Below, one piece after another: positions 6,412 to 14,402 of a stretch of 14,547 nt of DNA. The position numbers were made by a program, and so were the translations under genes. The stretch is from Clostridia bacterium (lineage in GTDB: Bacteria; Bacillota_A; Clostridia; UMGS1810): assembly GCA_017437345.1 (NCBI GenBank), contig JAFSBJ010000082.1, positions 1 to 14,547 of the forward strand, in the 5' to 3' direction. Every line of letters starts with the position of its first letter. Position 1 is the stretch's first letter. The notes beneath the pieces are model-generated. The model was given only the letters and a program-made list of their open reading frames with translations, had not been told where the DNA came from and made no database searches.

Positions 6412-8700
6412 GTGAAAATTAAGAATCCAAGATACATTAAAAACAGAATAGTGGCAACGATAATTGTGGCGTTTTTGCTTTGTGTAACATTTCTTTCGAT
6501 GATTGATTATGCATATTCTGCTGCAGAAGAATCAGCTTTTGAAAGCCTTCATATGCGCACAAAGGAAATAAAAGACGATATCAGTCTGCAGTTTTTTTCC
6601 GACAGGGAAAACCTCACCACCATTGCAAATATGGCGGCAAACCTTTATAAAAACGGTGATAGCTATGATATGCTGTTTGACTCCTTTAAATCGATTGGTC
6701 TTATAGAAAACATATGCATACTCACCCCCGACGGTCTTTTCCGCACCAAAATGGGGGAAGTTAATGTTGAAAATGAGCTTGTGTTTTCTGAAGAAGCAAA
6801 AAATGCTCCCCATATAACCGGTATCGTTTCTGATTTGACAAATTCAAAAATGAAGGTTGTAAGAAGCTCTGTGCCGATAAAAGTAGCCGGGGAGACGGTT
6901 GGCATTCTCTATGGTGTTATAAGGCTTGCATCTCTTGAAAAGCATTATAAGCCTATGGCGGATAGCTTAGATGCCAGACTCTACATAATAGACCGTACCA
7001 CAGGCGATTTTATTGTTGATACCTGGCGTGACGATACGGGAAATCTTTTTGAAGCAAGAGTTATTCAGAGTAAAAAAGGCTATTCCTATGATGAAATGCG
7101 TGATGACATAAAAAATGGAAAGAACGGTTTTTGTGCATATCGCTCCAACATTTCTCATGTTATGATGTATTCCCACTACTCTCCCATAGATATTGAAGAC
7201 TGGCATATTGTGCTTTCTGTTCCTGAGAGTGTTGTTTTTGCACAAGCAGAGAAGATGCACAATGGCTTTATGGTAGTATTTCTGGTTGTAATACTCATAA
7301 TGGTGTTTTATGTTATTATGATATTCGGCTCAGAAAGAAAGCTTTCAAAAACAACTGTTTATGCATCGGGCATAAGAAAGCTTCTTTTGAGTATTAACCA
7401 GGAGAAGGCAGGAATTGCCGAAGCACTTCAGAGAATATGTGAATTTTCAGAAGGTGTGTCATCCTTCTTTATTGACCTTGACGGTGAGGATTATAACTAC
7501 ATCATTCCTTCAAGCAAAGACAAACTCTTAGAAGGCGATGACCGAAGATACATAGCATCTGAAATATTTGAAATTGCAAGCAGATATCATAAGGAATCAA
7601 ATGTAACCTTATTGGTTTTTGACCTTTCAGCCGACAGTAAGCTTTCAAAATCAAATCCAAATCTCTATGCGTTTTTAAAGGAAAAGGAAATTAAGCATAT
7701 AGCCTTTGCTGCAGTCTCCGATAAAAATGAGCACATAAGTGTTTTGGGTGTGGTTAATCCAGATAATAAGAGTGAAGCAAAAGAGCTTCTCAGGGAGATT
7801 GCTGTTTGTTTCTCGATTTCCATATACAACAAGAAGCATCTTGATAAAACCGAATCCGATGCAGTTACCGATGCTCTCACAGGCCTTTCAAACAGAGTTG
7901 CCTATAAAAGAGATATAATCGGATTTGACAATACTCATCCTCAAAACTTTGCATGTATGTATATAGATGTTAATGAGCTTCATTCATATAATAATAAGTA
8001 TGGCCATGCTGCAGGGGATGAGATGCTTATCTATGTTGCCAACTGCATAAAAGAAGTGTTCTTTGGACATCATCTTTATCGTATGGGCGGAGATGAATAT
8101 CTCATATTCACCGAAGGTCTGAGTAAGGAAGCTGTTGAGAAGCATATGTCTGTGTTGCTGGAAAAAATTGAGAAAAAAGGCTATCATATTTCCATCGGTA
8201 TGAATTACAGTATAAAAAATATAAACACAGAATCCCTTGTTCGCGAAGCGGAAAAGAGAATGTATGACGCTAAGGCAAGATATTATCAGGAAAAAGAAAA
8301 GCAAAGCTTTGCCAGAACTGATGAAAGAAGATTCAAATTTATAGAAACCGGCATCAAGGATTTGGATATGATGATTAAGGTTCTCAGCGGTCACTATAGT
8401 GGTATTTATTCGGTTTCTCTTGAAACAGATATAGCCCGCAGAATAATTATGCCATCATATCTTGATTTTAAAGAAACTGAGGAAAAATTCAGTGAAATAA
8501 TGAAGGACTATATCCACCATAGGGTTCATCCCGATTTCCACAGGGGAATGCTTAGATTTTTAAACTACGATGTTCTGAAGGAACAGATAGAAAATGGTCA
8601 GACTCCAAGATTTACATATAAAAAAGAAAACGGAGAAGGAGTTATCCTCACTGTGTATGCTCAGGGGGATGAAACGCTCTGGGTTTTTGAAAATGCATAA
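6412..8700 (+). CDS. Membrane-bound sensor diguanylate cyclase (Cache-like sensor, GGDEF)
   Basis: A 762-residue signalling protein that probably makes cyclic di-GMP in answer to an outside signal. A membrane helix at about 11-32 and a second at 284-306 enclose an extracytoplasmic region of about 250 residues that resembles a Cache sensor, with alternating strands and PIKVAGETVGILYGVI near 155-175. Next is a cytoplasmic linker with a GAF-like look (about 320-475). The GGDEF domain (about 485-640) has DALTGLSNR at 487, DVNELHSYNNKYGH and the active-site motif GGDEY at 559-563. The inhibitory RxxD site expected just before GGDEF is missing. The last 110 residues look PAS-like (YSGIYSVSLETD) and are not typical of diguanylate cyclases. 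The start is GTG, with GGAG 9 bases upstream. It is transcribed alone, between two terminators. Confidence 0.9.
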   Translation: MKIKNPRYIKNRIVATIIVAFLLCVTFLSMIDYAYSAAEESAFESLHMRTKEIKDDISLQFFSDRENLTTIANMAANLYKNGDSYDMLFDSFKSIGLIENICILTPDGLFRTKMGEVNVENELVFSEEAKNAPHITGIVSDLTNSKMKVVRSSVPIKVAGETVGILYGVIRLASLEKHYKPMADSLDARLYIIDRTTGDFIVDTWRDDTGNLFEARVIQSKKGYSYDEMRDDIKNGKNGFCAYRSNISHVMMYSHYSPIDIEDWHIVLSVPESVVFAQAEKMHNGFMVVFLVVILIMVFYVIMIFGSERKLSKTTVYASGIRKLLLSINQEKAGIAEALQRICEFSEGVSSFFIDLDGEDYNYIIPSSKDKLLEGDDRRYIASEIFEIASRYHKESNVTLLVFDLSADSKLSKSNPNLYAFLKEKEIKHIAFAAVSDKNEHISVLGVVNPDNKSEAKELLREIAVCFSISIYNKKHLDKTESDAVTDALTGLSNRVAYKRDIIGFDNTHPQNFACMYIDVNELHSYNNKYGHAAGDEMLIYVANCIKEVFFGHHLYRMGGDEYLIFTEGLSKEAVEKHMSVLLEKIEKKGYHISIGMNYSIKNINTESLVREAEKRMYDAKARYYQEKEKQSFARTDERRFKFIETGIKDLDMMIKVLSGHYSGIYSVSLETDIARRIIMPSYLDFKETEEKFSEIMKDYIHHRVHPDFHRGMLRFLNYDVLKEQIENGQTPRFTYKKENGEGVILTVYAQGDETLWVFENA

Positions 8701-8702
8701 TT

Positions 8703-8748
8703 AAAAAAGGGTTTGTAAAAAACTTAGTTTTTTTACAAACCCTTTTTT
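8703..8748. terminator. Bidirectional terminator between convergent genes
   Basis: AAAAAAGGGTTTGTAAAAAA and its complement form a 20-bp stem (8703-8722, 8729-8748) with a U run on either strand. It ends both the GGDEF gene and the M20 amidohydrolase gene, which converge on it. Confidence 0.92.
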
Positions 8749-8752
8749 GCTG

Positions 8753-10078
8753 TTACAGGTCTATTTTAATGCTATCCTCGCTGTACTCAATGCGGTCTCC
8801 TGTGCGATTAAGAGAATCCATAAATTCAACATATTCTTTAATTGTATATTGAGGCTTGTAGTTTGCCACAACCTCTTTTGCTCTTTTTGCATTTTCTTTT
8901 AAAAGAAGATAAAGCATAGCAAGCTGCATCTGAGCGCTTTTTACGCAAGCCTTTAGGGGGTCTTCTATGTAGTAGTCATTTCCGTGGCTTGTTCCTTTAG
9001 CACCTGCAGCATATGGGTGAACAACCGGCATAACGCAGGAAAGGTCTCCCATGTCTGTGCTTCCTGAGCCGATAACATCATTATATGAAAATTCTTCTTC
9101 GGGAAGCATTTGGGAAGCAGCATCTTTTGTAAGCTCTATCATATCCTTGCTGTTTTTAAGGGGGGCATATCCGGCATAGTCGGTAATATCAATATTTGTT
9201 CCAAGAGAAACAGCTCCGCCGATAAACGCTCGGTTAACCTTTTTATTTTCTCTTACCATAGCTTCAAAGCTTTCGCCTCTTATGTAGCTCTCCAGGGTAA
9301 CCTCTCCGGGAATAGCATTAACCATAGCTCCGCCCTTTGTTATAATGGGATGAACTCTTATTATATCTTTTTCCTGGAAGGTTTCTCTTATTGCATTAAC
9401 TGCATTAAGACCGCAGTTGGCGGCATAGAGTGCATTGTGTCCATTCCATGGTGAGCCTCCGGCATGAGAAGCTTTTCCTTTGTAGGTGATTTTCTTGGCA
9501 AGGCATCCCACCGAACCTGCTCTTACTGTAAACACACTACTTGTATGTACCATAAATGCAATATCAACATCATTAAAATATCCTCTTGCAAGGTATTCCG
9601 GTTTTCCGCCAAAGAAACGGATGATTCCTTTTTCACGAAGATTAGCACGATATTCGATTTCTAAAAGTTCTTCTGCAGGAATAGCGCAAAGCTTGATTTT
9701 TCCGCAGAATTTATCTAATATGCCCGGTTCCTTAAGAGCTGCAGCTATCCCTACAAGTGCTGCACACTGGGCATTGTGACCGCAGGAATGAACAGCACCT
9801 GTTTCTTTATTGCATTCGGGATGCTCAGGGCATATGATGGAATCAAGCTCGCCCAAAATAAGAACGGTAGGTCCTTTTTTGCCTGTGTCAAGTGTTGTAA
9901 CAAAGCCTGTTATATCTTCGGGCTTATCGAGTTCATAGCCTAAATCTGTAAATGTTTTTTCCATATAGGCAGAAGTTTCATATTCTTTGTATCCGGTTTC
10001 GGGATGATTCCAGATATATCTTTCAGAGGCTAAAATAAGTTTGGAATGTTTTTCAACAGCCTGTTTAAGTTCTTGCAC
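8753..10078 (-). CDS. M20 family amidohydrolase (AbgB-like)
   Basis: A 441-residue cytoplasmic metalloenzyme of peptidase family M20D, which hydrolyses amide bonds of N-acyl amino acids or related conjugates. Visible features are HPETGYKEYETS (25-36), the metal-site loop GELDS...HSCGHN (76-102, with D79, C99 and H101), PAEE with the catalytic glutamate (134-137), MVHTSS with a further histidine (177-182), and the dimerisation-domain start YKGKASHAGG. The C-terminal STDMGDLSCVMP segment and the following GTSHGN histidine resemble p-aminobenzoyl-glutamate hydrolase subunit AbgB more than typical hippurate hydrolases. The start is GTG at 10078, with GAGGTGA 6 to 7 bases upstream; no ATG fits better. 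It is divergent from the acyltransferase gene. The real substrate cannot be told from sequence. Confidence 0.9.
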   Translation of the reverse strand: MQELKQAVEKHSKLILASERYIWNHPETGYKEYETSAYMEKTFTDLGYELDKPEDITGFVTTLDTGKKGPTVLILGELDSIICPEHPECNKETGAVHSCGHNAQCAALVGIAAALKEPGILDKFCGKIKLCAIPAEELLEIEYRANLREKGIIRFFGGKPEYLARGYFNDVDIAFMVHTSSVFTVRAGSVGCLAKKITYKGKASHAGGSPWNGHNALYAANCGLNAVNAIRETFQEKDIIRVHPIITKGGAMVNAIPGEVTLESYIRGESFEAMVRENKKVNRAFIGGAVSLGTNIDITDYAGYAPLKNSKDMIELTKDAASQMLPEEEFSYNDVIGSGSTDMGDLSCVMPVVHPYAAGAKGTSHGNDYYIEDPLKACVKSAQMQLAMLYLLLKENAKRAKEVVANYKPQYTIKEYVEFMDSLNRTGDRIEYSEDSIKIDL

Positions 10079-10114
10079 AAAAAATCACCTCATAAATAAT
10101 AAAAGTATAGCTAT

Positions 10115-10143
10115 ATATTATCAAATACATAGTAAAAACACAA
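10115..10143 (-). promoter_or_regulatory. Possible promoter of the M20 amidohydrolase
   Basis: On the minus strand TTGTGT (10143-10138), 17 bases, TAATAT (10120-10115). Both boxes deviate from consensus, so this is a best guess for the divergent intergenic region. Confidence 0.4.
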
Positions 10144-10164
10144 TACTAAAAATGTAAAATTGTA

Positions 10165-10193
10165 TTGAATTTGCAGAGGTCTTGTGATATTAT
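10165..10193 (+). promoter_or_regulatory. Promoter of the acyltransferase gene
   Basis: TTGAAT (10165-10170), 17 bases, TATTAT (10188-10193). The start would fall near 10200, so the leader is only about 15 bases and holds just the GAGGTG ribosome site. Confidence 0.65.
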
Positions 10194-10214
10194 AACTTAA
10201 ATGAGGTGATAGCT

Positions 10215-11012
10215 TTGAATTCAAAAGAAATAGTTTTAAAATGGTATAATAAATTATGCTTTCCAAAACACTATGACGAAGATTTTTATAGGATTCTTGA
10301 AAGCTATGAAATAGATAAAACCCTTACAATTGATAATTATGATTTAAACTCAAAAGACGGTAAGAAAAACTTTTTGTATTTTCTTTATTTTTGTGAAGAA
10401 ACCGAAAGAATATATAAAGAAAAAGGCATAAGCACTGAAATTTTGCTCGATACCCTTGCTGATATTCCCCGTTGGCTTGATATATGGAGTGGTTTAAAAG
10501 GAGAACTTTATCTAGGTGAGCTTGATTGGCTTAGTTATCACCTTGGTGCAAAGCTGTTTAAGCTTGGAAGGCTGCAGTTCTGCTTTTCAAATAGCTATGA
10601 GTTTCCCAAAATAGGCGTAAAAAAAGGAGATGCTGTTGTAGATACTCATATTCCTGCCGCAGGCCCTCTTGATATAAAAGAATGTCAAAAATCCTTTGAT
10701 TTTGCCAGAGGGTTTTTTGCAAAGTATTTCCCTGAAACAGAGTGGAAGGTTTTTACCTGTCATTCCTGGCTTCTGGGCGAAGATTTAAAAGAGCTTCTCA
10801 ATGAAAACAGCAATATCCTAAAATTTCAGAAGCTTTTCACCATAGACAGTCAGTATGAAACAGATTCAATTTTATCCTACACATTCAGCTGGAAAATTAA
10901 AAGAGAAGATATAAATGATGTTGAGGTAAGCTCACCATTCACAAAAAAGATAAAAGAAAAAGCTTTAAGCGGCGGTGTTTTCCATGGTGGAGCGGGATAT
11001 ATAATGAGGTAG
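10215..11012 (+). CDS. GNAT-like acyltransferase-domain protein
   Basis: A 265-residue cytoplasmic protein matching the two-part family known as NAT_N plus GNAT-like C-terminal domain; the acyl acceptor is not known. Recognised pieces are the helical N-terminal half (about 1-110), then KLGRLQF (116-122), the strongly conserved HIPAAGPLD (145-153), a helix rich in aromatics (FDFARGFFAKYFP, 161-173), CHSWLL (182-187) and SNILKFQKLF (199-208). I chose the TTG at 10215 because GAGGTG lies 6 bases upstream; the in-frame GTG at 10206 overlaps that ribosome site. It is a single gene with its own promoter and terminator. The order near an M20 hydrolase could mean a shared substrate, but the genes are divergent and this is only a guess. 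Confidence 0.82.
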   Translation: MNSKEIVLKWYNKLCFPKHYDEDFYRILESYEIDKTLTIDNYDLNSKDGKKNFLYFLYFCEETERIYKEKGISTEILLDTLADIPRWLDIWSGLKGELYLGELDWLSYHLGAKLFKLGRLQFCFSNSYEFPKIGVKKGDAVVDTHIPAAGPLDIKECQKSFDFARGFFAKYFPETEWKVFTCHSWLLGEDLKELLNENSNILKFQKLFTIDSQYETDSILSYTFSWKIKREDINDVEVSSPFTKKIKEKALSGGVFHGGAGYIMR

Positions 11013-11024
11013 ATTAAAACAAGA

Positions 11025-11069
11025 AAAAAGATGATTGGTAGAAACCTTATTTCTACCAATCATCTTTTT
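11025..11069. terminator. Bidirectional terminator between acyltransferase and sugar operon
   Basis: Left arm 11025-11044 and right arm 11050-11069 form a near-perfect stem around AAGATGATTGGTAGAAA, with a 5-base loop and U runs on both strands. It lies 12 bases past the acyltransferase stop and just after the amidohydrolase remnant on the minus strand. Confidence 0.92.
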
Positions 11070-11083
11070 AAGTTTAAGTATTT

Positions 11084-11345
11084 TTATCTTCCGGCTTCTT
11101 CTATAAGCTTTTTAGCATTTGAGTTCATAATAGCTTCAACATCGCTGTCGCTAAGCTTCATATCAACCGCAACTCTCTTTAATGCTCTTATCTGCTCATA
11201 AATCATAAGGGTTAAATCTTTCATAAGGGGGTGTATCATCTCTGAAAACATGAATATGAAAGTCAAAAACATCTTTTGGCAAAAAGTTTTTTAGTTCTTT
11301 TTCATACACATACCTATCGTAATCTTCAACAGTTAATTTGTATAT
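11084..11345 (-). pseudogene. Remnant of a metal-dependent amidohydrolase (both ends kept, centre lost)
   Basis: From an ATA at 11345 the frame reads YKLTVEDYDRYVYEKELKNF, then VFDFHIHVF (H30 and H32, the HxH metal motif that opens the TIM-barrel amidohydrolases), and stops at codon 50. The next frame supplies a typical C-terminus: YEQIRALKRVA, then LSDSDVEAIMNSNAKKLIEE. Family members have roughly 300-400 residues, so most of the barrel is deleted, and a one-base shift separates the parts. The first codon is ATA where a start is expected 9 bases after GGAGAGG, so ATG may have mutated too. It lies 17 bases after the FGGY kinase stop and was probably the last gene of the sugar operon. The protein cannot work. 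The family call rests on the HxH motif and the two ends. Confidence 0.72.
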
Positions 11346-11362
11346 AACAAAACCCCTCTCCT

Positions 11363-12705
11363 TTAGTTATTGAAAAGCTCAAATGCTTTTTCTTCGTTTT
11401 CATAAAGTCCGCAGCCAATACCTGCCATAGTTGCAGCACCAACAGCACCTGCATACTGACCGTGAATAACATTTAATTTAATGTTGCACATATCTTCAAT
11501 AAGCTCTATCCAGTATGGATCTTCCGAAGGTCCTCCAACCATTATGCCCTCTGTGGCAGAAATGCCCTTTTCTTTTAAGCTGTCGAGCTTTTCTTTTAAA
11601 AGGTTAATGGTTCCTTCCATAATTGCTCTTGCAATATGGAATTTTTCATATTTTAAGATAACATCATCGCAGGGGTCTTCCCGAAGGTTTATGGTAAGCC
11701 CGCCTGCTCCCTTTTCGCTTTTCTTTGCAAGGGAAGAAAGAAGATTGAATGCTTCTTTTCCGTCATCAATATATTTGCTCACATAAAGCCATATTCTTTC
11801 TGAAATAGATGCCACAGATGCCATCCCTGCCCAGCATCCGCCTTTTGGTGAAAGGAAAGGGTCAATAAGCATTTTAGCATCGGCTATTTTTTCTCTGTTT
11901 TCAATTGGGAAGAATGCAACCCATGATGTTCCGCAGGATAAAAGTACCTGACCTTCTTTAAAAACTCCAACTCCTCTTGCAGCCGATGGGTGGTCAAAGG
12001 TTCCTAAAACAATGGGAGTTCCTTCTTTAAGACCTGTTTTTTCTTCCATTTCGGGAAGTATTGTGCCAAGGGCTGACGCCGCATCCATAACAGGGGGAAC
12101 ATATCCTCAGAAACGCCTAGTGTGGTTAAAAGCTCAGGGATATACTTTCCTGTTTGCTGATCGATAAAGAAAAACGGTGTTCCGGCAGAGGTTGAAATAC
12201 CCCATTTTCCTGTTAAGAGGAAATAGAGATATTCTGTGCTCATGCAAACCTTTCCGGCTTTTTCAATAATTTCAGGATTTGTTTTCTTTATGTATGCCAT
12301 TTGAGCAAGAGGAAATGCCTTAAAGCCAAATGGCCAGCCAATTTGGCTGTAGAATGAGTCGGTGTCAATATCTGCAAACACTTCTCTTGCTTCTTCTTTA
12401 ACCCTTTTGTCCTGCCAGTTTATAATTCCTGTAAGTGGATTGTTTTCTTTGTCTAAAACCAAGAGGTTTCCGCTTGCAGACGATGCACAAACAGCCTTAA
12501 CATCTCCGCCTGCAGAATTTGCCAAATCTTTTATAACATCAAGACAAACTTTTGCGTAAGTCTCGGCGGATATTTCAACTCCGCCATTTTCAAGCGTTGT
12601 ATATTCAAATGCACCTCTTGCAACCTTTATAACCTTTCCGTCTTCGGCCATAAGAATAGCTTTAACTGATGATGTACCCATATCCATACCAATAAGGTGA
12701 CTCAT
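11363..12705 (-). pseudogene. FGGY sugar kinase, one frameshift
   Basis: With one base restored this is a 447-residue FGGY carbohydrate kinase, the family that phosphorylates sugars such as rhamnulose, fuculose, xylulose or ribulose with ATP. The N-terminal half opens with LIGMDMGTSSVKAIL (ATP phosphate loop) and later has NWQDKR. The C-terminal half has TFDHPSAARG (with the likely catalytic aspartate), LSCGTSW and MVGGPSEDPYW (ATP-binding). The first half shifts frame after SEDMFP, where a C run on the coding strand (12093-12097) has five instead of the expected six bases; the second half resumes with VMDAASALG and reads to 11363. The ATG at 12705 is preceded by AAAAGGAGG. It sits between the damaged isomerase and amidohydrolase. 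Truncation there would remove the catalytic base. The shift could also be a sequencing error. Confidence 0.85.
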
Positions 12706-12720
12706 ATATATCCTCCTTTT

Positions 12721-12759
12721 AAATTATTGTTTAACGCTCAATGCGTTAAACAATAATTT
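12721..12759. repeat. 17-bp intercistronic hairpin before the kinase
   Basis: AAATTATTGTTTAACGC (12721-12737) and its exact complement (12743-12759) surround a 5-base loop. On the minus strand it begins within the isomerase stop codon and ends directly before the AAAAGGAGG site of the kinase. No U run follows, so it is more likely an mRNA processing or stability element than a terminator. Confidence 0.65.
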
Positions 12760-13569
12760 ACGCTAAAACAACTTTTATTCCTAAAAGCTTACCAAAAAAC
12801 TCTATTTCTTCTTTTGTTGCACCATAGATAAAGATGCTGTGGTGTGTTGCACCGTGTTTTGAATGACATTCTAAAAACTCAGCTGTTGTGTAGCCTGTGG
12901 GTTTGAGCTAACCATGCATAGCAGTTGTAAATTCATCTGGCTGACGGTCAACTATTTCACATTCTGCAGCAAAAATTTGGAAATCGTCTGCATCGCGGCT
13001 TATGTTAACATAAACACCCTTGCCTTCCTTCATTCCGGCAAATGAACCGCCAACTCTTGCAACCTTTGTTGTTTTAAGATCCTTTGCTGCCACAGCAGAT
13101 TTAACAAGGCCGCATGCTCTGTCTATAACATCGGAATTATCTGCGTGACCTGCTGCAATTGCATATGGCTTTCCATAGCGCTTGAGCATAGAACACATAT
13201 CCATAACACCGTGAATACCGTGGTTGAATGTTATAAAACCTGCGTGGTAGTCGTGGTTATATTCGGGGGTGTATGTAGTATCTAAAACAACGATTGGAAG
13301 CTCTGTTTTTGTGAGAACTTCGATTGATTCCAAAGAAGGAGAATATGCCATATGAATTGTAACAATGGCATCAACACTTTCACTTTCAAATTTTTTGACA
13401 GCTTCTTCAAATTCGGGCTTAATACGGCAAAATGCATTTCTTACTACTTCAAAGCCCTTTGCTTCAAATTTCTGAGCAATTTTTCGAGGTAGGGTTCCAG
13501 GGTTGGTCTGTAGGCATTGCCTATATCGTCATATAGTTTAATAAAAAGCGGAAGTAAGCCGATTTTCAT
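12758..13569 (-). pseudogene. L-fucose/L-arabinose isomerase-like protein, internally deleted and broken
   Basis: The remains of a second aldose-ketose isomerase. The N-terminal domain is recognisable: MKIGLLPLFIKLYDDIGNAY, then AYSPSLESIEVL, IVVLDTT and NHGIHGVMDMC, with a Rossmann-like segment up to VARVGGSFAGM. The sequence then jumps to the end of the protein (KGVYVNISRD, then a C-terminus with GYTTAEFLECHSKHGATHHS, which carries the expected histidine ligand). Related proteins have about 450-500 residues and this one only 270 codons, so roughly 200 residues of the centre, including the acidic metal ligands, are lost without changing frame. There is also a one-base loss in an A run on the coding strand (13480-13484) and an in-frame TAG at 12908. 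It follows yjbQ copy 2 after 42 bases. It is certainly inactive as an isomerase. Confidence 0.82.
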
Positions 13570-13611
13570 AATATTTGCTCTTCTTTGAAAAGTGGAATGT
13601 CTAAATCTGTA

Positions 13612-14106
13612 TTACTCACCAATAATCATTATCTGAACAGTTCTCTGTCTTGCTCTTGTGGAGTCAAAATCAATAAAGTGGATAAAACCAAATTCACCCA
13701 AATCCATTTCACCGTCTTCAATAACGATAGTTTCGCTTCTGCCGATAATTGATGAACGAAGGTGAGCGTCTGTGTTGTGGCAGCCTCTTGCATCTTCATC
13801 GTGTTCTTCGGCAAATTTTAAAGCCTTTGTGCCGGGATGGAGATACATTCCCTCATATCTGCATTCGGGAATAAATTTTTCCATAACATTAACAAGGTCC
13901 TGCTGGAGAGTTTCTAAGCCTGTCATAGACATATCAAATGCACATTCCTGAGTGATAACACAGCAGGTTGTGTGGTGGGAATAAACAACGCAGATACCGT
14001 CTTTAATCCCTGATTTTTTAACAGCTTCCTTTGCCTGAGCTGTTACATCATGGAAGGTAACCACTTTGTCATTTGACTGAAATTTTATTTTCTCTTTATA
14101 AACCAT
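13612..14106 (-). CDS. YjbQ family protein (UPF0047), copy 2
   Basis: A 164-residue YjbQ/UPF0047 protein, intact and close to the family's usual length. Conserved site residues are SHHTTC (H44, H45, T46, T47, C48), QEC (E54), LHPG (H90), NTDAHLR (111-117), GRSET (122-126), LGEF and RAR (151-153). Compared with copy 1 in this window it lacks the long C-terminal tail and has NTDAHLR where copy 1 has NTDGHLR. The two are paralogs, not a recent duplication, since they differ at many positions. ATG at 14106 has AGGAGG 5 bases upstream. It is the first gene of the decayed isomerase-kinase-amidohydrolase operon and is the only intact one. Its biochemical role is uncertain; see copy 1. Confidence 0.88.
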   Translation of the reverse strand: MVYKEKIKFQSNDKVVTFHDVTAQAKEAVKKSGIKDGICVVYSHHTTCCVITQECAFDMSMTGLETLQQDLVNVMEKFIPECRYEGMYLHPGTKALKFAEEHDEDARGCHNTDAHLRSSIIGRSETIVIEDGEMDLGEFGFIHFIDFDSTRARQRTVQIMIIGE

Positions 14107-14125
14107 AATAGCCTCCTGAATAAAT

Positions 14126-14154
14126 ATAATAATTCTATTTTAAAAATTACGCAA
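14126..14154 (-). promoter_or_regulatory. Possible promoter of the second sugar operon
   Basis: On the minus strand TTGCGT (14154-14149), 17 bases, TATTAT (14131-14126). The -10 box is good but the -35 matches only three of six positions, as in promoters that need an activator. Confidence 0.4.
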
Positions 14155-14186
14155 TTAAAGGAATAGGAAAAAAAGATTCAGAATTA

Positions 14187-14267
14187 GCAAATCGAATGCA
14201 ACCGAGATTTTTCTCGGGTTGCACGGTGCCCGAAGCTGTACATAAGTACTGCGAGGGTGAGATTTGC
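14187..14267. other. Structured three-stem element (ncRNA or MITE-like repeat)
   Basis: A closing stem GCAAATC/GATTTGC (14187-14193, 14261-14267) encloses two hairpins. The first is GCAACCGAGA with TCTCGGGTTGC (14198-14222, one bulged base). The second is GC-t-GTAC, loop ATAA, GTAC-t-GC (14235-14252). Together they form a three-way junction on either strand. On the minus strand a T run follows (14168-14174), so a short RNA could end there, upstream of the yjbQ promoter. The element is richer in GC than its flanks and has no open reading frame. I do not recognise it as a known riboswitch. Confidence 0.45.
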
Positions 14268-14290
14268 CAATAGCAAAAAGATAAGATGAA

Positions 14291-14318
14291 AGGAAAACAT
14301 CTTTTTAGATGTTTTCCT
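14291..14318 (-). terminator. Hairpin terminator of the right-edge gene
   Basis: AGGAAAACATCT (14291-14302), loop TTTT, and its exact complement (14307-14318) form a 12-bp stem. On the minus strand it is followed by TTTC and lies about 85 bases past the stop of the gene at the right edge. The bases between (14319-14402) are AT-rich with nothing recognisable. Confidence 0.65.
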
Positions 14319-14402
14319 ACCTATATGTATAAATCTCTAAATGATATGCAGGTTAATACTTTATGTTTATTATTATATATCTTTTTGCGTTCTGGACTTT
14401 TT

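Noticed and set aside
7984..8394. Antisense open frame of 136 codons inside the GGDEF gene
   Set aside because: It lies opposite strongly conserved GGDEF coding sequence, has no clear ribosome site and no recognisable motif.
9486..9779. Open frames opposite the M20 gene
   Set aside because: They are shadows of the well-supported M20 reading frame, including its metal-site residues.
11084..11272. A separate small protein gene of 62 residues
   Set aside because: Its N-terminal third is out-of-frame reading of an amidohydrolase start and the rest is an amidohydrolase C-terminus; it has no ribosome site.
12004..12088. Two overlapping kinase-like genes instead of one
   Set aside because: The overlap region is one continuous FGGY sequence split by a one-base shift; the second part has no ribosome site at a sensible start.
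14187..14267. T-box or thiamine riboswitch ahead of yjbQ
   Set aside because: I see none of the conserved T-box or TPP core sequences, only a three-stem fold.
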